DNA of 40,155 nt, from the NCBI RefSeq assembly GCF_014646055.1, contig NZ_BMMS01000045.1:1-40155 (forward strand), read 5' to 3'. The notes below the pieces were generated by a model. It was not told the origin of the DNA. It ran no database searches and worked only from the letters and a program-made list of their open reading frames with translations. Both the position numbers and the translations under genes were made by a program. The DNA is from Wenjunlia tyrosinilytica (lineage in GTDB: Bacteria; Actinomycetota; Actinomycetes; Streptomycetales; Streptomycetaceae). Shown here one piece after another: positions 8,417 through 15,557 of the stretch. Positions within the stretch are counted from its first letter, which is position 1. Each line of letters begins with the position of its first letter.

Positions 8417-9115
8417 TCACGCGGCGGCAGCGTCGATCGCGGCCGACAGCAGGGCCTGGACCTGCGGGGATCCGAGCGGTCCTGTGGCGGCGTCGACGTG
8501 GCGTACCGTCGCCTCGGCCGGCTTGGCGAGCAGGGTGTCCAGGCCCGAGAGAGGTTTTCCGGCGATCACCAGCACCTGGTCCGGATCGGCCGGGCGGGCG
8601 GCCGAGCACGCGGTCAGGAACCGCAGCCAGGACCGGTAGCGGTCGAGCAGGCCGTCCACCATTTCGGACGCCGTCTCGTCAGAGCCGTATTGCTCGACCA
8701 GACCGTCACGGGCCTTGTTCAGCACCATCTCCCACTGCCCGAGGCCGCCCGCGGCGAACTCGTCATATCCGGGCGGGTCGCATGCCAGGGTGCGGCAGAG
8801 CTTGGTGAGCTCGAAATGAATGACTCCCGTGGTGATCGGATAAGGGTCGACCAGCACGGCGCGCGCCCCGGCCCGTTCGGCGAGATGCACCGCGAACGTC
8901 GCACCGGCGCAGTAGGCCAGCACCACCTCGGGCCGGTCCGGCCGGTCCTCGAGCAGATCGGCGGCCTGCCGCTCGAGGTCCAGCGGTCCGGCGACCTGCC
9001 CGACCAGCGGGTCGACCCGGGTCAGACGCCCGGAGGTGCCCGGTCCGGCCAGGAAGCCGAAATCCGCGGTGTTGCCACTACCGGGAAGATCCAGTGCGAG
9101 GACCTCGGTCAGCAT
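8417..9115 (-). CDS. Alpha/beta hydrolase with Cys in the nucleophile elbow
   Basis: A 232-residue alpha/beta-hydrolase or thioesterase-like protein. The beta-strand/elbow segment VVLAYCAGATFAVHLAERAG has Cys69 where such enzymes usually have Ser in GxSxG, and Ala replaces the first Gly. A candidate acid lies in VLVDPYP; the C-terminal His is less certain (VRHVD). The ATG at 9115 is preferred to the GTG at 9133 because GGAAAGG stands 9 nt upstream of it. First gene of a coupled four-gene operon with the PCP and two ACAD-like proteins. Possible roles are release or transfer of the modified group from the carrier, or acyltransfer through a cysteine. It is transcribed away from the five-copy 11-nt repeat at 9210-9261. 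Confidence 0.7.
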   Translation of the reverse strand: MLTEVLALDLPGSGNTADFGFLAGPGTSGRLTRVDPLVGQVAGPLDLERQAADLLEDRPDRPEVVLAYCAGATFAVHLAERAGARAVLVDPYPITTGVIHFELTKLCRTLACDPPGYDEFAAGGLGQWEMVLNKARDGLVEQYGSDETASEMVDGLLDRYRSWLRFLTACSAARPADPDQVLVIAGKPLSGLDTLLAKPAEATVRHVDAATGPLGSPQVQALLSAAIDAAAA

Positions 9116-9209
9116 GCGTCCGAGCCTTTCCACAGGGCAGCGAATGGAATCCTTTGTGCTTCATCATCGGCGTACGAATGTCATTCCGGGAAGGCTTCTC
9201 GGCGCTTTG

Positions 9210-9261
9210 ATCAGGACCCGGTCAGGCGCCGTTCAGCGGTTGGTCAGCGCTTACTCAGGCC
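9210..9261 (-). promoter_or_regulatory. Putative SARP box: five TCAG-core repeats at exact 11-nt period
   Basis: TCAG occurs at 9211, 9222, 9233, 9244 and 9255, five times with a perfect 11-nt period, embedded in related heptamers such as GTCAGGC, TTCAGCG, GTCAGCG and CTCAGGC with 4-nt spacers. Read on the minus strand (CTGA) this is the same motif and orientation, relative to its target, as the triple repeat before mbtH. It lies between the hydrolase operon (start 9115, minus) and the methyltransferase (start 9369, plus), and could control both. Direct heptamers once per helical turn are the known binding pattern of SARP regulators. A SARP gene lies 2.7 kb away. Confidence 0.65.
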
Positions 9262-9368
9262 TTGCCGAGAACCCATTCTGCGCCCTTGCCGAGAAATTTC
9301 CGGGCGCCCATTATGGAATGACCTCGCCCGCGCGGCCGGGCGGAATATGGCCGAGGAAAGGGCATCGG

Positions 9369-10535
9369 ATGGTCAGCGAATGGGAAACCCTGGTAGCCGG
9401 TGACCGCCAGACGAGGGTCGGAATCACCGGGCAGGTGCCGGACCCGGATCGACCCCACCTGTGGCCGTCGGTCGGCGAGTACCCCATCTATGACGCCTTC
9501 CTCTATCACGCCATGCTCGCCGACCAGCACCGCAACGCGGTGTTCCGCGACGCCGTCCTGCGGCAGGCGCCCGGCGCCACGGTGCTGGAGATCGGCTGCG
9601 GCCCCGACCTGCTCTGGTCGCTGTACGCCGCGGAGGCCGGCGCCGACCGGGTCGTCGCCATCGAGAGCCTGGACGACAGTGTCCGCCGGGCGGAGGAACT
9701 GGCCCGGGACCGGGCGCCGGGCCGGATCCGCGTGGTGGCGGGCCTGTCGACCGAGGTGACGCTCCCGGACCGAGCCAGCCTCTGCATCGCCGAGCTGGTC
9801 GGCTGCATCGGCGGCTCCGAAGGCATGGCCCGGGTGATCGAGGACGCCCGGCGCCGTCATCTGTGTCCGGGCGCACGGGTGGTGCCGCACCGGGTCCGTA
9901 CGATGGCCGCCGCGGTCTGCCTCGCCGACCTGATGCCCGACGGCCCCGGCGTGCCGGAGATCCTGGTGCCGTACGTGGAGTCGGTCTTCCGGGCGGCCGG
10001 TGGCTTCTTCGACCTGCGGATGTGCGTCGGTGGGGTCGGGTACGAAGCGATCCGCTCGACCACCGCGGCGGTCGAGGATCTGCGGTTCAACGAGGGCGAC
10101 TACCGGCAGGGCGGCGACCTGCGGCTGACCATGACCCGGCCGGGCGGGGTCGACGGGCTGCTGCTCTGGCTGGACCTGCAGGGCCGGGCCGGTGGCGAGC
10201 GTCTCGACACCCTGGCGACCCGGACCAGTTGGCTGCCCGTCTATGTGCCGCTGGTGGGTGCCGAGCCGATGACCCTCGACCCGGGCGACGTCATCGAGCT
10301 GCGGGTCACGTCCGAGCTCAGCGCCGACGGGATCCACCCGGACTACCGGTTCGCCGGGTCGGTCCGGCGCACCGACTGCCGGCGCATCCAGGTCGCGGCC
10401 GAGTCGCTCTACGCCGGATCGGCGTTCCGGCGGTCGCCGCTGCACGCGGCTCTGTTCAGCGCTGAGAAGCCGGTCGACCCTGACCGGGCGAGCCGGGCCC
10501 GGCGGCCGTCCGATCCGGCCGAAGTACGCCCGTAA
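9369..10535 (+). CDS. PRMT-like class I SAM-dependent methyltransferase
   Basis: A 388-residue methyltransferase. SAM motif I is VLEIGCGPD (residues 72-80), followed by the acidic end of the next strand (VVAIES). Ahead of it the YDAFLYHAMLADQHRNAVF segment resembles the protein arginine methyltransferase (PRMT) N-terminal signature. The CIAELVGCIGGSEGM stretch matches the PRMT double-E loop position, with one Glu kept early and one late. The C-terminal beta-rich half also fits PRMT architecture. The ATG at 9369 is chosen because GAGGAAAGGG precedes it; an upstream in-frame extension runs through the control region and looks non-coding. In this cluster it more likely N- or O-methylates a precursor or the peptide than a protein. 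It shares its upstream region with the hydrolase operon. Confidence 0.85.
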   Translation: MVSEWETLVAGDRQTRVGITGQVPDPDRPHLWPSVGEYPIYDAFLYHAMLADQHRNAVFRDAVLRQAPGATVLEIGCGPDLLWSLYAAEAGADRVVAIESLDDSVRRAEELARDRAPGRIRVVAGLSTEVTLPDRASLCIAELVGCIGGSEGMARVIEDARRRHLCPGARVVPHRVRTMAAAVCLADLMPDGPGVPEILVPYVESVFRAAGGFFDLRMCVGGVGYEAIRSTTAAVEDLRFNEGDYRQGGDLRLTMTRPGGVDGLLLWLDLQGRAGGERLDTLATRTSWLPVYVPLVGAEPMTLDPGDVIELRVTSELSADGIHPDYRFAGSVRRTDCRRIQVAAESLYAGSAFRRSPLHAALFSAEKPVDPDRASRARRPSDPAEVRP

Positions 10536-10674
10536 CCCCGTCGGATCCGGTCGGCCGTGAGGCCGTCCTCGAATGGACGCGTACCGTCGGGTCAGGCGGA
10601 CGTTCCGGCGGACCCGCTCGTATCGGGGACCACGTCGAAGCCGTTGATGCGCGCCGTGCCGCCGGCCAATCCCG

Positions 10675-11175
10675 GTGCTGACGCGGCGGGCTGCGGACGA
10701 CGTCGCCGCTGCCGTGCTGGCCCGGCAGGGCCGCACGCTGGCGACGGGTGCCGGCCGCGGGGGCAGAGGTGTGGCTGCGCGAGAGCGCCGACCTGTGCGC
10801 TGGCGGGTGGACGCGACCGGGCCGCGCTCGGCGCGGATGGTGCTCGGCGGCCCCGGCGCGCAGACCGTGCCGCACCGCGCACGGTGGCACGGTGCGGCAC
10901 GGCCCCGGGTACGACTCGACCGATGTCGGCGCGTCACCGACATCACCGCCGACCACCTCGGCCACGACGGGCGGCAGTCCATCGAGGACATCGCGTACGT
11001 CAAGGCGCTCCTCGCCGAGCGGGTGCGCGACGGCGGCACACTGGTGCTCGACGCCGACGACCCGTGTCTACCCGCGGTCGTCGACGCATCCAGCCGGCAG
11101 CCGTCGGCCGCGGACCGGATCCCGGCGGTCACCTCGGCCCAACTGGCCCGGCGTCCGCCGGTCAGGACCGGTTGA
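10675..11175 (+). pseudogene. Frameshifted fragment of a cyanophycin synthetase-like Mur ligase
   Basis: Pieces of a CphA-type Mur-ligase domain can be read in the expected order but in alternating frames: VLARQGRT (frame of 10675), then VWLRESADLCAGG (frame of 10748), then DATGPRSARMVL, then HGGTVRHGPGYDSTDVGA, then ITADHLGHDG, IAYVKALLAERV and LVLDADDP (frame of 10675 again). At least three frame changes are needed, the ATP-grasp half is missing, and the 3' end stops in the region shared with the SARP C-terminus. The gene is dead. Cyanophycin polymer synthesis has no obvious link to the NRPS, so this is probably a relic from before the cluster was assembled. Confidence 0.7.
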
Positions 11176-11988
11176 GGGCTGTCGGCCGGTCCTGTAGCTG
11201 TTGGTGACCGATTCCGGGTAGTGGTCCGGCCCGTTGCCCGTCAGCACCCGCTGGTGCATCGCGGCCAGTTCCGGGCTGGGGTCGAGCCCGAGCCCTTCGC
11301 GCAGGATCTGCCGGGCGGTGGTGAAGGTCTGCAGGGCATCGACCCGCCGGCCGACCATCATCAGCGCGACCATGAGGTGGATGTAGGCGGTCTCGCGGTA
11401 CGGATTGCTCGTGATGAGTTCCTCCAGCGGCGGAATCGCCTCGGTGTGGCGGCCCATGGCGATCAGCGCGGAGGCGTACTCCTGGGTGGCCTCCTCGTGC
11501 AGGCGTGACAGGCGGCGCCGGAACGCTGCCAGCCGCGGCCCGCAGTACACGCCGGTGAGCGGTCCGGAGCGCCACAACCGCAGCGCTGCGGCGAACTGGT
11601 CGGCTGTGTCCTCGATCGCGCCCCTGCTCAGCGCGCTGCGCGCCTGGGCGACGTGGTTCATGAACCGGTCCGCGTCGACCAGTTGCGGGTCCAGCCGCAG
11701 CATGTAATTGCCGTGCAAGTGCCGGATCTCTGGGTCGGCCACCCCGGCCGGAAACCGGATTGTCCGGCGGATGCGCGAGACGTAGACCTGGATCGTGTTC
11801 ACCGCGGTCTTTGGCGCGAACGCGCCCCAGACCTCGTCGATCAGGTCCGCGACCGCCACGTACGAGTTGTTGTGGGCGGCGAGTAACGCGAGCACCGTCT
11901 CCACCTGCGGGCTCAGCGATGCCTGGCTCGCGCCCTTGACCTCGAGGCCGCCCAGCAATTTGATGATCATAGCGTCGTCGCAACTCAT
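11068..11988 (-). CDS. SARP-family transcriptional activator
   Basis: A 306-residue regulator with an N-terminal OmpR-type winged helix (about residues 8-100; LSPQVETVLALLAAHNNSYV, DEVWGAFAPKTAVNTIQVYV) and a bacterial transcriptional activation domain (about 105-250; LRLDPQLVDADRF, LWRSGPLTGV, LHEEATQEYASALIAMG, PYRETAYIHLM, ILREGLGLDPSPEL). The length fits small Streptomyces antibiotic regulatory proteins without an NB-ARC region. The ATG at 11988 has GAGGGAAGG 9 nt upstream. The last 35 or so residues overlap the cyanophycin synthetase pseudogene and look extended, perhaps reading into foreign DNA. It is the likely pathway activator of the NRPS cluster, acting on the 11-nt-period repeats at 4214-4242 and 9210-9261. 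Confidence 0.92.
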   Translation of the reverse strand: MSCDDAMIIKLLGGLEVKGASQASLSPQVETVLALLAAHNNSYVAVADLIDEVWGAFAPKTAVNTIQVYVSRIRRTIRFPAGVADPEIRHLHGNYMLRLDPQLVDADRFMNHVAQARSALSRGAIEDTADQFAAALRLWRSGPLTGVYCGPRLAAFRRRLSRLHEEATQEYASALIAMGRHTEAIPPLEELITSNPYRETAYIHLMVALMMVGRRVDALQTFTTARQILREGLGLDPSPELAAMHQRVLTGNGPDHYPESVTNSYRTGRQPSTGPDRRTPGQLGRGDRRDPVRGRRLPAGCVDDRG

Positions 11989-12489
11989 GGATGCGATCCT
12001 TCCCTCGAGCGCTTGGCCAAGGCGGACCACCACTGAGAGCGTGGCCGCATGGGCTCTGCCAACTTGGAGTGCCGGGACCGGCCCGAGAGGCCGGGTCGTA
12101 CCCTGATCTCGTACCGGCCGGTCCCTCCGGCCCCGGGGGTTCTGCCCGGGGGTGGAAGTCGTCCGGGCGGCCTGGCCCGGCTCATTCCTCAGCTTTGCCC
12201 GTGGGGTGCGAGGGACTTCTCGGCGGGTGTCGCGCAGGATTCCTGATGGCTTGGTCAAGTCCCACCCTGCGTACCCGGATGGCTTGCTGCTCATATGCCG
12301 GAGCTTCTGGGATTGGCACGACGATACTCCTCGTGCTGCTGGTGGAGGGCTTCCCCTTTGCGGACCTCCACGACCCGTACTACGGAGAACCAGCCCCGAG
12401 GGGTTCAACTGCGTCGTCGACGCATTGCCGGCCCGGCGTCGCAGCCACCTCCGTTGGCGGGGTTGTGCCGGCAGACCGCACGGCAATCC

Positions 12490-12531
12490 GACCGGTCCGG
12501 CCGGGCGTTGCCGCGCCCGGCCGGACCGGTC
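12490..12531. terminator. Perfect 18-bp GC-rich stem-loop
   Basis: Arms 12490-12507 and 12514-12531 are perfectly complementary over 18 bp, GACCGGTCCGGCCGGGCG against its complement, with a 6-nt loop TTGCCG. No T-tract follows on either strand. It could act as a bidirectional factor-independent terminator of the actinomycete I-shaped type, shielding the SARP promoter side, or be a trace of a mobile element end. There is no intact gene immediately beside it. Confidence 0.6.
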
Positions 12532-12795
12532 TCGATGAGTCGACGGCGCTCGGGCACGGCTTCTCTCGCTGAGTCCGTCCAGCAGTGACGCATGACACAG
12601 CATCGGTCGGTGTCGCCGTGATGGTTCAGCCGCGTCGTCGCCGCCGACGATGGCCCGGTGCGCTCCCGTCACCCACGATGATCGCGGCGATCGTGCCGAG
12701 CCTTGGACGCCGGCCTGTGTCGGCACGGGAGGCGATGGTCACACTGCTTGTCCGGTCGGTCGGAGGGGCGGTGCGCACCAGCGGCTGTGACAGTG

Positions 12796-12820
12796 GTCAG
12801 GTCAGGTCAGGGCAGGGCAG
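12796..12820 (+). repeat. Five-nt direct repeats GTCAG x3, GGCAG x2
   Basis: Contiguous 5-nt units: three GTCAG then two GGCAG. The period (5) differs from the 11-nt SARP-like repeats, so despite the shared TCAG core this is not read as the same kind of site. Function unknown. Confidence 0.5.
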
Positions 12821-13528
12821 GTTACGTCGGCTGAGGCGATGCTCGCCCAGATTGAGACGCTGAGGCACTTCGACGCAGGCGGCTTCCGCTGGCCTCGCCC
12901 GCACGGCGCGCGCCCCCGTCGTGATGCTGTGGCTGGACGCGGTGGACAACACGGCCCGGGCGCCGAACGAGAACCTCGCCCGCGATGGCGGCCGGCATCG
13001 CCGCTGGTAACGCCGATTGCTGGAGGGTTCGCTGATGGGTCATCGGTCAGTCCTACCTGAAGAAGGGGCCATCGCGTACCACCGTACTGAGCACGACGGA
13101 TCGGCAGGGCGGTATGCGGGCAAGGGTGACCTTTCTCATCGCCCCCGCGGCCGCGCGCGGCCGCTTGTTGGCTGGTTTCTGGACACCGTGTGCCGGTCTC
13201 TCGTCGAGAAACGAGGGGACGCACGGGGAGAGTCGGCAGGGGAAGATGCTCGCCTGTCCGTCGACGGTCGGTCACCCCTCGTCTCATTGAGCGAACCATG
13301 CGGGGCGATCCCGGTTGCGGTGAGTCGGCCGTCGACGGGAGCGGCCGCGGACCCGGACGATCGGGGTGCCGTCCCGCCGACCCCAGGCACGTGCACGTAG
13401 CGGTGTCGAACATCTGTGCCGCTTCAAGAGCGATCATGAATGCGCCGATGTGCGTCGTCGCTTCGGATCGCGGGGTCCTTCGGCCGCCCCGGCCGATGTC
13501 GCCCGCACTGTCTCTGTCGTCGTCCCGC

Positions 13529-13831
13529 TCATTCGGCACGCGCCATGAGTGCGGCGGCGGGAACGCCGTCGAGGAGCCCGAGCATCTCGCCAGGGTCGAA
13601 TTCGACGCCGATCGGATTGTTCTGGTGAATGGGCGACTCCATGAACGTATTGGCTTCCTCGACGCTGTCGAATGCGTCGACCTGCAGTTCCACATGGTTA
13701 CCATCCGGGTCGCGGGAGTACAGCGAGACCGTCGCCCCGTGATTGAGGCACATGGTGGGCAGCACGTTCCGCTCCTTCAGTCGCTGGTAGTTGGCGAGCA
13801 GTGGGCCGAGCGAGTCGTAGGTGTACGCCAT
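13529..13831 (-). pseudogene. C-terminal remnant of a VOC-family (extradiol-type) protein
   Basis: About 100 residues remain of a vicinal-oxygen-chelate protein. It keeps the C-terminal betaalphabetabeta module (YDSLGPLLANYQRLKERNVLP, MCLNHGATVSLYSRDPDGNH, VELQVDAF), in which the His and Glu positions of the family's metal site are recognisable. It ends with the family's IGVEFDPGEMLGLL tail. The N-terminal module is missing, and the sequence upstream of 13831 in all frames is unrelated. The usual gene is 150-300 residues long. The ATG at 13831 gives a possible small product, but no good ribosome binding site is seen, so a broken gene is the better reading. It may once have belonged with the aromatic-type operon that follows. 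Confidence 0.65.
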
Positions 13832-14048
13832 GGCGCCTCCCCGGTGAGCGGGGCGCCGGCGTCCCCGGCCCAGCCCCTGGCCGGGGACCCGGACTGCGCG
13901 GGGGAGCGGTGAGCCGCATCCGACCCACCGCATCCGACCGACCGCAGCCGGGCGACCGTAACGATCCGGCGCGGTGCGCATCGCAGGACCCGCCCCACGC
14001 GCCGTCCGGTGATGCCCAGGATGGGCAAAATGTCGGCACACTCCGCTA

Positions 14049-14091
14049 CTTGCCACCGTCAACTTAACGGTGTCAGGCTGACGGCGGCAAG
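14049..14091. promoter_or_regulatory. Nested palindromes: probable TetR operator
   Basis: ACCGTCAACTTAACGGT (14055-14071) is a 17-bp palindrome with one mismatched pair. It sits inside a larger inverted repeat, CTTGCCACCGTCA (14049-14061) against TGACGGCGGCAAG (14079-14091), with one mismatch. It ends 16 nt before the start of the first gene of an operon whose third gene is a TetR repressor. Autoregulation through this site is the natural inference. Confidence 0.5.
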
Positions 14092-14107
14092 TTGCGAGGA
14101 GGCAAGC

Positions 14108-14512
14108 ATGGCTGTTTCGGCCGAGGCGATTTATGAGGCGGCCCCGTTCGCCCGGACGCTGGGAGTCCGCTTCGACGCGTTGTCGGCGTCGCAGGTCCGC
14201 GCGCGGCTGCCGTGGGGCAAGGGGCTCTCCACGGTCGGTGGCGGGATGCACGGCGGTGCGCTGATGGGACTGGCCGACGTGGCCGCGGCGGTATGCGCCT
14301 CGGCGAACGGTCCCGAGGGCACGTTGCCCTCCACCATCGAATCCAGCTCCCACTTCCTGCGACCGGTCACCGGCGATCACGCCCTCGCCGTCGCCCGCCC
14401 GATCCACGTCGGCGGCAGCTCGGTGGTGGTGGAGGTGGACCTGCTCGACGAACACGAAGTGCTCTGCGTGCGGGTCACCCAGGTCGTCGTCATCCGTGCC
14501 CCGAAGCGCTGA
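14108..14512 (+). CDS. PaaI-like hotdog thioesterase
   Basis: A 134-residue single hotdog-fold thioesterase of the PaaI/YbgC type. The HGGALMGLADVAAA motif near residues 50-65 is the family hallmark, followed by the STIESSSHFLRPV strand and the C-terminal VVVEVDLLDEHEVLCVRVTQ strands. The ATG at 14108 follows AGGAGG closely; an upstream in-frame extension covers the operator region and is not translated. It probably hydrolyses an acyl- or aromatic acyl-CoA in the cytoplasm. First gene of an operon with an alcohol dehydrogenase, TetR regulator and ABM protein; the next start is 7 nt past its stop. Confidence 0.9.
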   Translation: MAVSAEAIYEAAPFARTLGVRFDALSASQVRARLPWGKGLSTVGGGMHGGALMGLADVAAAVCASANGPEGTLPSTIESSSHFLRPVTGDHALAVARPIHVGGSSVVVEVDLLDEHEVLCVRVTQVVVIRAPKR

Positions 14513-14519
14513 GGTGATC

Positions 14520-15557
14520 ATGATGCGGAGCCTGACGGTGGTCGGTCCCAGCCGTGTCGAGTGGAGGGAGGCCCCTTCTCCCGAGCTCCAGGAGGACACG
14601 GACGTTCTCGTGCGCCCGATCGCGTCCGCCACGTGCGACTTGGACCGGCGCCTGGTGCTCGGTGACAGCCCGTTCAAGCCGCCGTACGCCCTGGGTCACG
14701 AGGCGGTCGGTGAGGTCGTGGCGACCGGCGACGCGCCATGCGGCCTGCGACCCGGAGACCGGGTGGTGATCCCGTGGCACATCAGTTGCGGCACCTGCGC
14801 CGAGTGCGGCCGGTCGATGCCAGGCGCGTGCCGCTCCGTTCACCGCCTCGCAAGTTACGGCAACACCGCGGGCGGCCATTGGGGAGGCCTGTTCGACGAA
14901 CTGGTCCGCGTGCCTTGGGGTGCCCGCAACCTCGTGGCCCTGCCACCGGACGTGGACCCGGTGGTGGCGGCGTTCTGCTCGGACAGCCTGGTCGACGCCT
15001 ACCGCACGGTCAGCCCGCCTCTTGCCGCGCAGCCGGGGGCCACCGTGCTCGTCGTCGGCGGCACGGCCAGTCTCGGGCTTCTGACGGTGCTGTCGGCCGT
15101 GGCACTCGCCGCCACCGAGGTGTTCTATGTGGACCGCAATCCACGGTCGGTCCAGACGGCGGCCCGGCTTGGTGCGACCGCGATGCTGATCACCTCGTAC
15201 TCCGAGCCGGTCAGCGGTGTGTTCGACCTCACCGTGGACGCCTCCGCAGACACCGAGGGCCTTCGCCGCGCGCTGAAGTCCACACGCCCCGGAGGGACAT
15301 GCGTGTCCCGTTCTGTGTATTTCACCGAACCCGCGCTGCCCTACCTCGACCTGTACGCCAGCGGCGTCACCCTCGTCACCGGCCCGCCGCACGCCACCCC
15401 TCATATGCCCGAAGTGCTGCGGCTCCTCTCATCCGGAGCCCTTGACCCGAGGCCGGTCCTCGCCGGCCCCTACTCCTATGACGAGGCACCCGAGGTGCTG
15501 CGCGACCCGCCCCCCGGCAAGCCGGCGTTCGCACACCCGCGGGCCGGTGCGGCCTGA
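14520..15557 (+). CDS. Zinc-dependent alcohol dehydrogenase (MDR family)
   Basis: A 345-residue medium-chain dehydrogenase. It has the catalytic-zinc motif GHEAVGEVVATG, the structural-zinc cluster CGTCAECGRSMPGAC with four cysteines, and a Rossmann segment VLVVGGTASLGLL in which the usual GxGxxG is altered to GGTASLG. Two ATG codons (14520, 14523) follow GAGGTG. Length and motif order match the family. The substrate is unknown; an alcohol or aldehyde related to the thioesterase product is plausible. Its TGA overlaps the ATG of the next gene by one base (TGATG). Confidence 0.9.
   Translation: MMRSLTVVGPSRVEWREAPSPELQEDTDVLVRPIASATCDLDRRLVLGDSPFKPPYALGHEAVGEVVATGDAPCGLRPGDRVVIPWHISCGTCAECGRSMPGACRSVHRLASYGNTAGGHWGGLFDELVRVPWGARNLVALPPDVDPVVAAFCSDSLVDAYRTVSPPLAAQPGATVLVVGGTASLGLLTVLSAVALAATEVFYVDRNPRSVQTAARLGATAMLITSYSEPVSGVFDLTVDASADTEGLRRALKSTRPGGTCVSRSVYFTEPALPYLDLYASGVTLVTGPPHATPHMPEVLRLLSSGALDPRPVLAGPYSYDEAPEVLRDPPPGKPAFAHPRAGAA

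Larger units (their letters stand above)
11989..13528. other. 1.5 kb without convincing genes
   Basis: No reading frame here has coding-like composition, a family match and a ribosome binding site. It contains a long stem-loop (12490-12531), short GTCAG/GGCAG direct repeats (12796-12820) and an 18-bp perfect GC palindrome (13147-13164). On the minus strand near 13405-13435, THIGAFMIALEAAQ looks like a decayed protein scrap that I could not identify. The upstream part (11989-12300) should hold the SARP promoter, but no strong -35/-10 pair stands out. The composition suggests a recombination junction. Confidence 0.6.

Noticed and set aside
12796-12820. A third SARP box
   Set aside because: It shares the GTCAG core but has a 5-nt, not 11-nt, period and no gene start follows at a suitable distance.
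12802-13704. Minus-strand open frame of 300 codons in the gene-poor region
   Set aside because: It has no start signal and no recognisable domain, and overlaps the VOC remnant in another frame.
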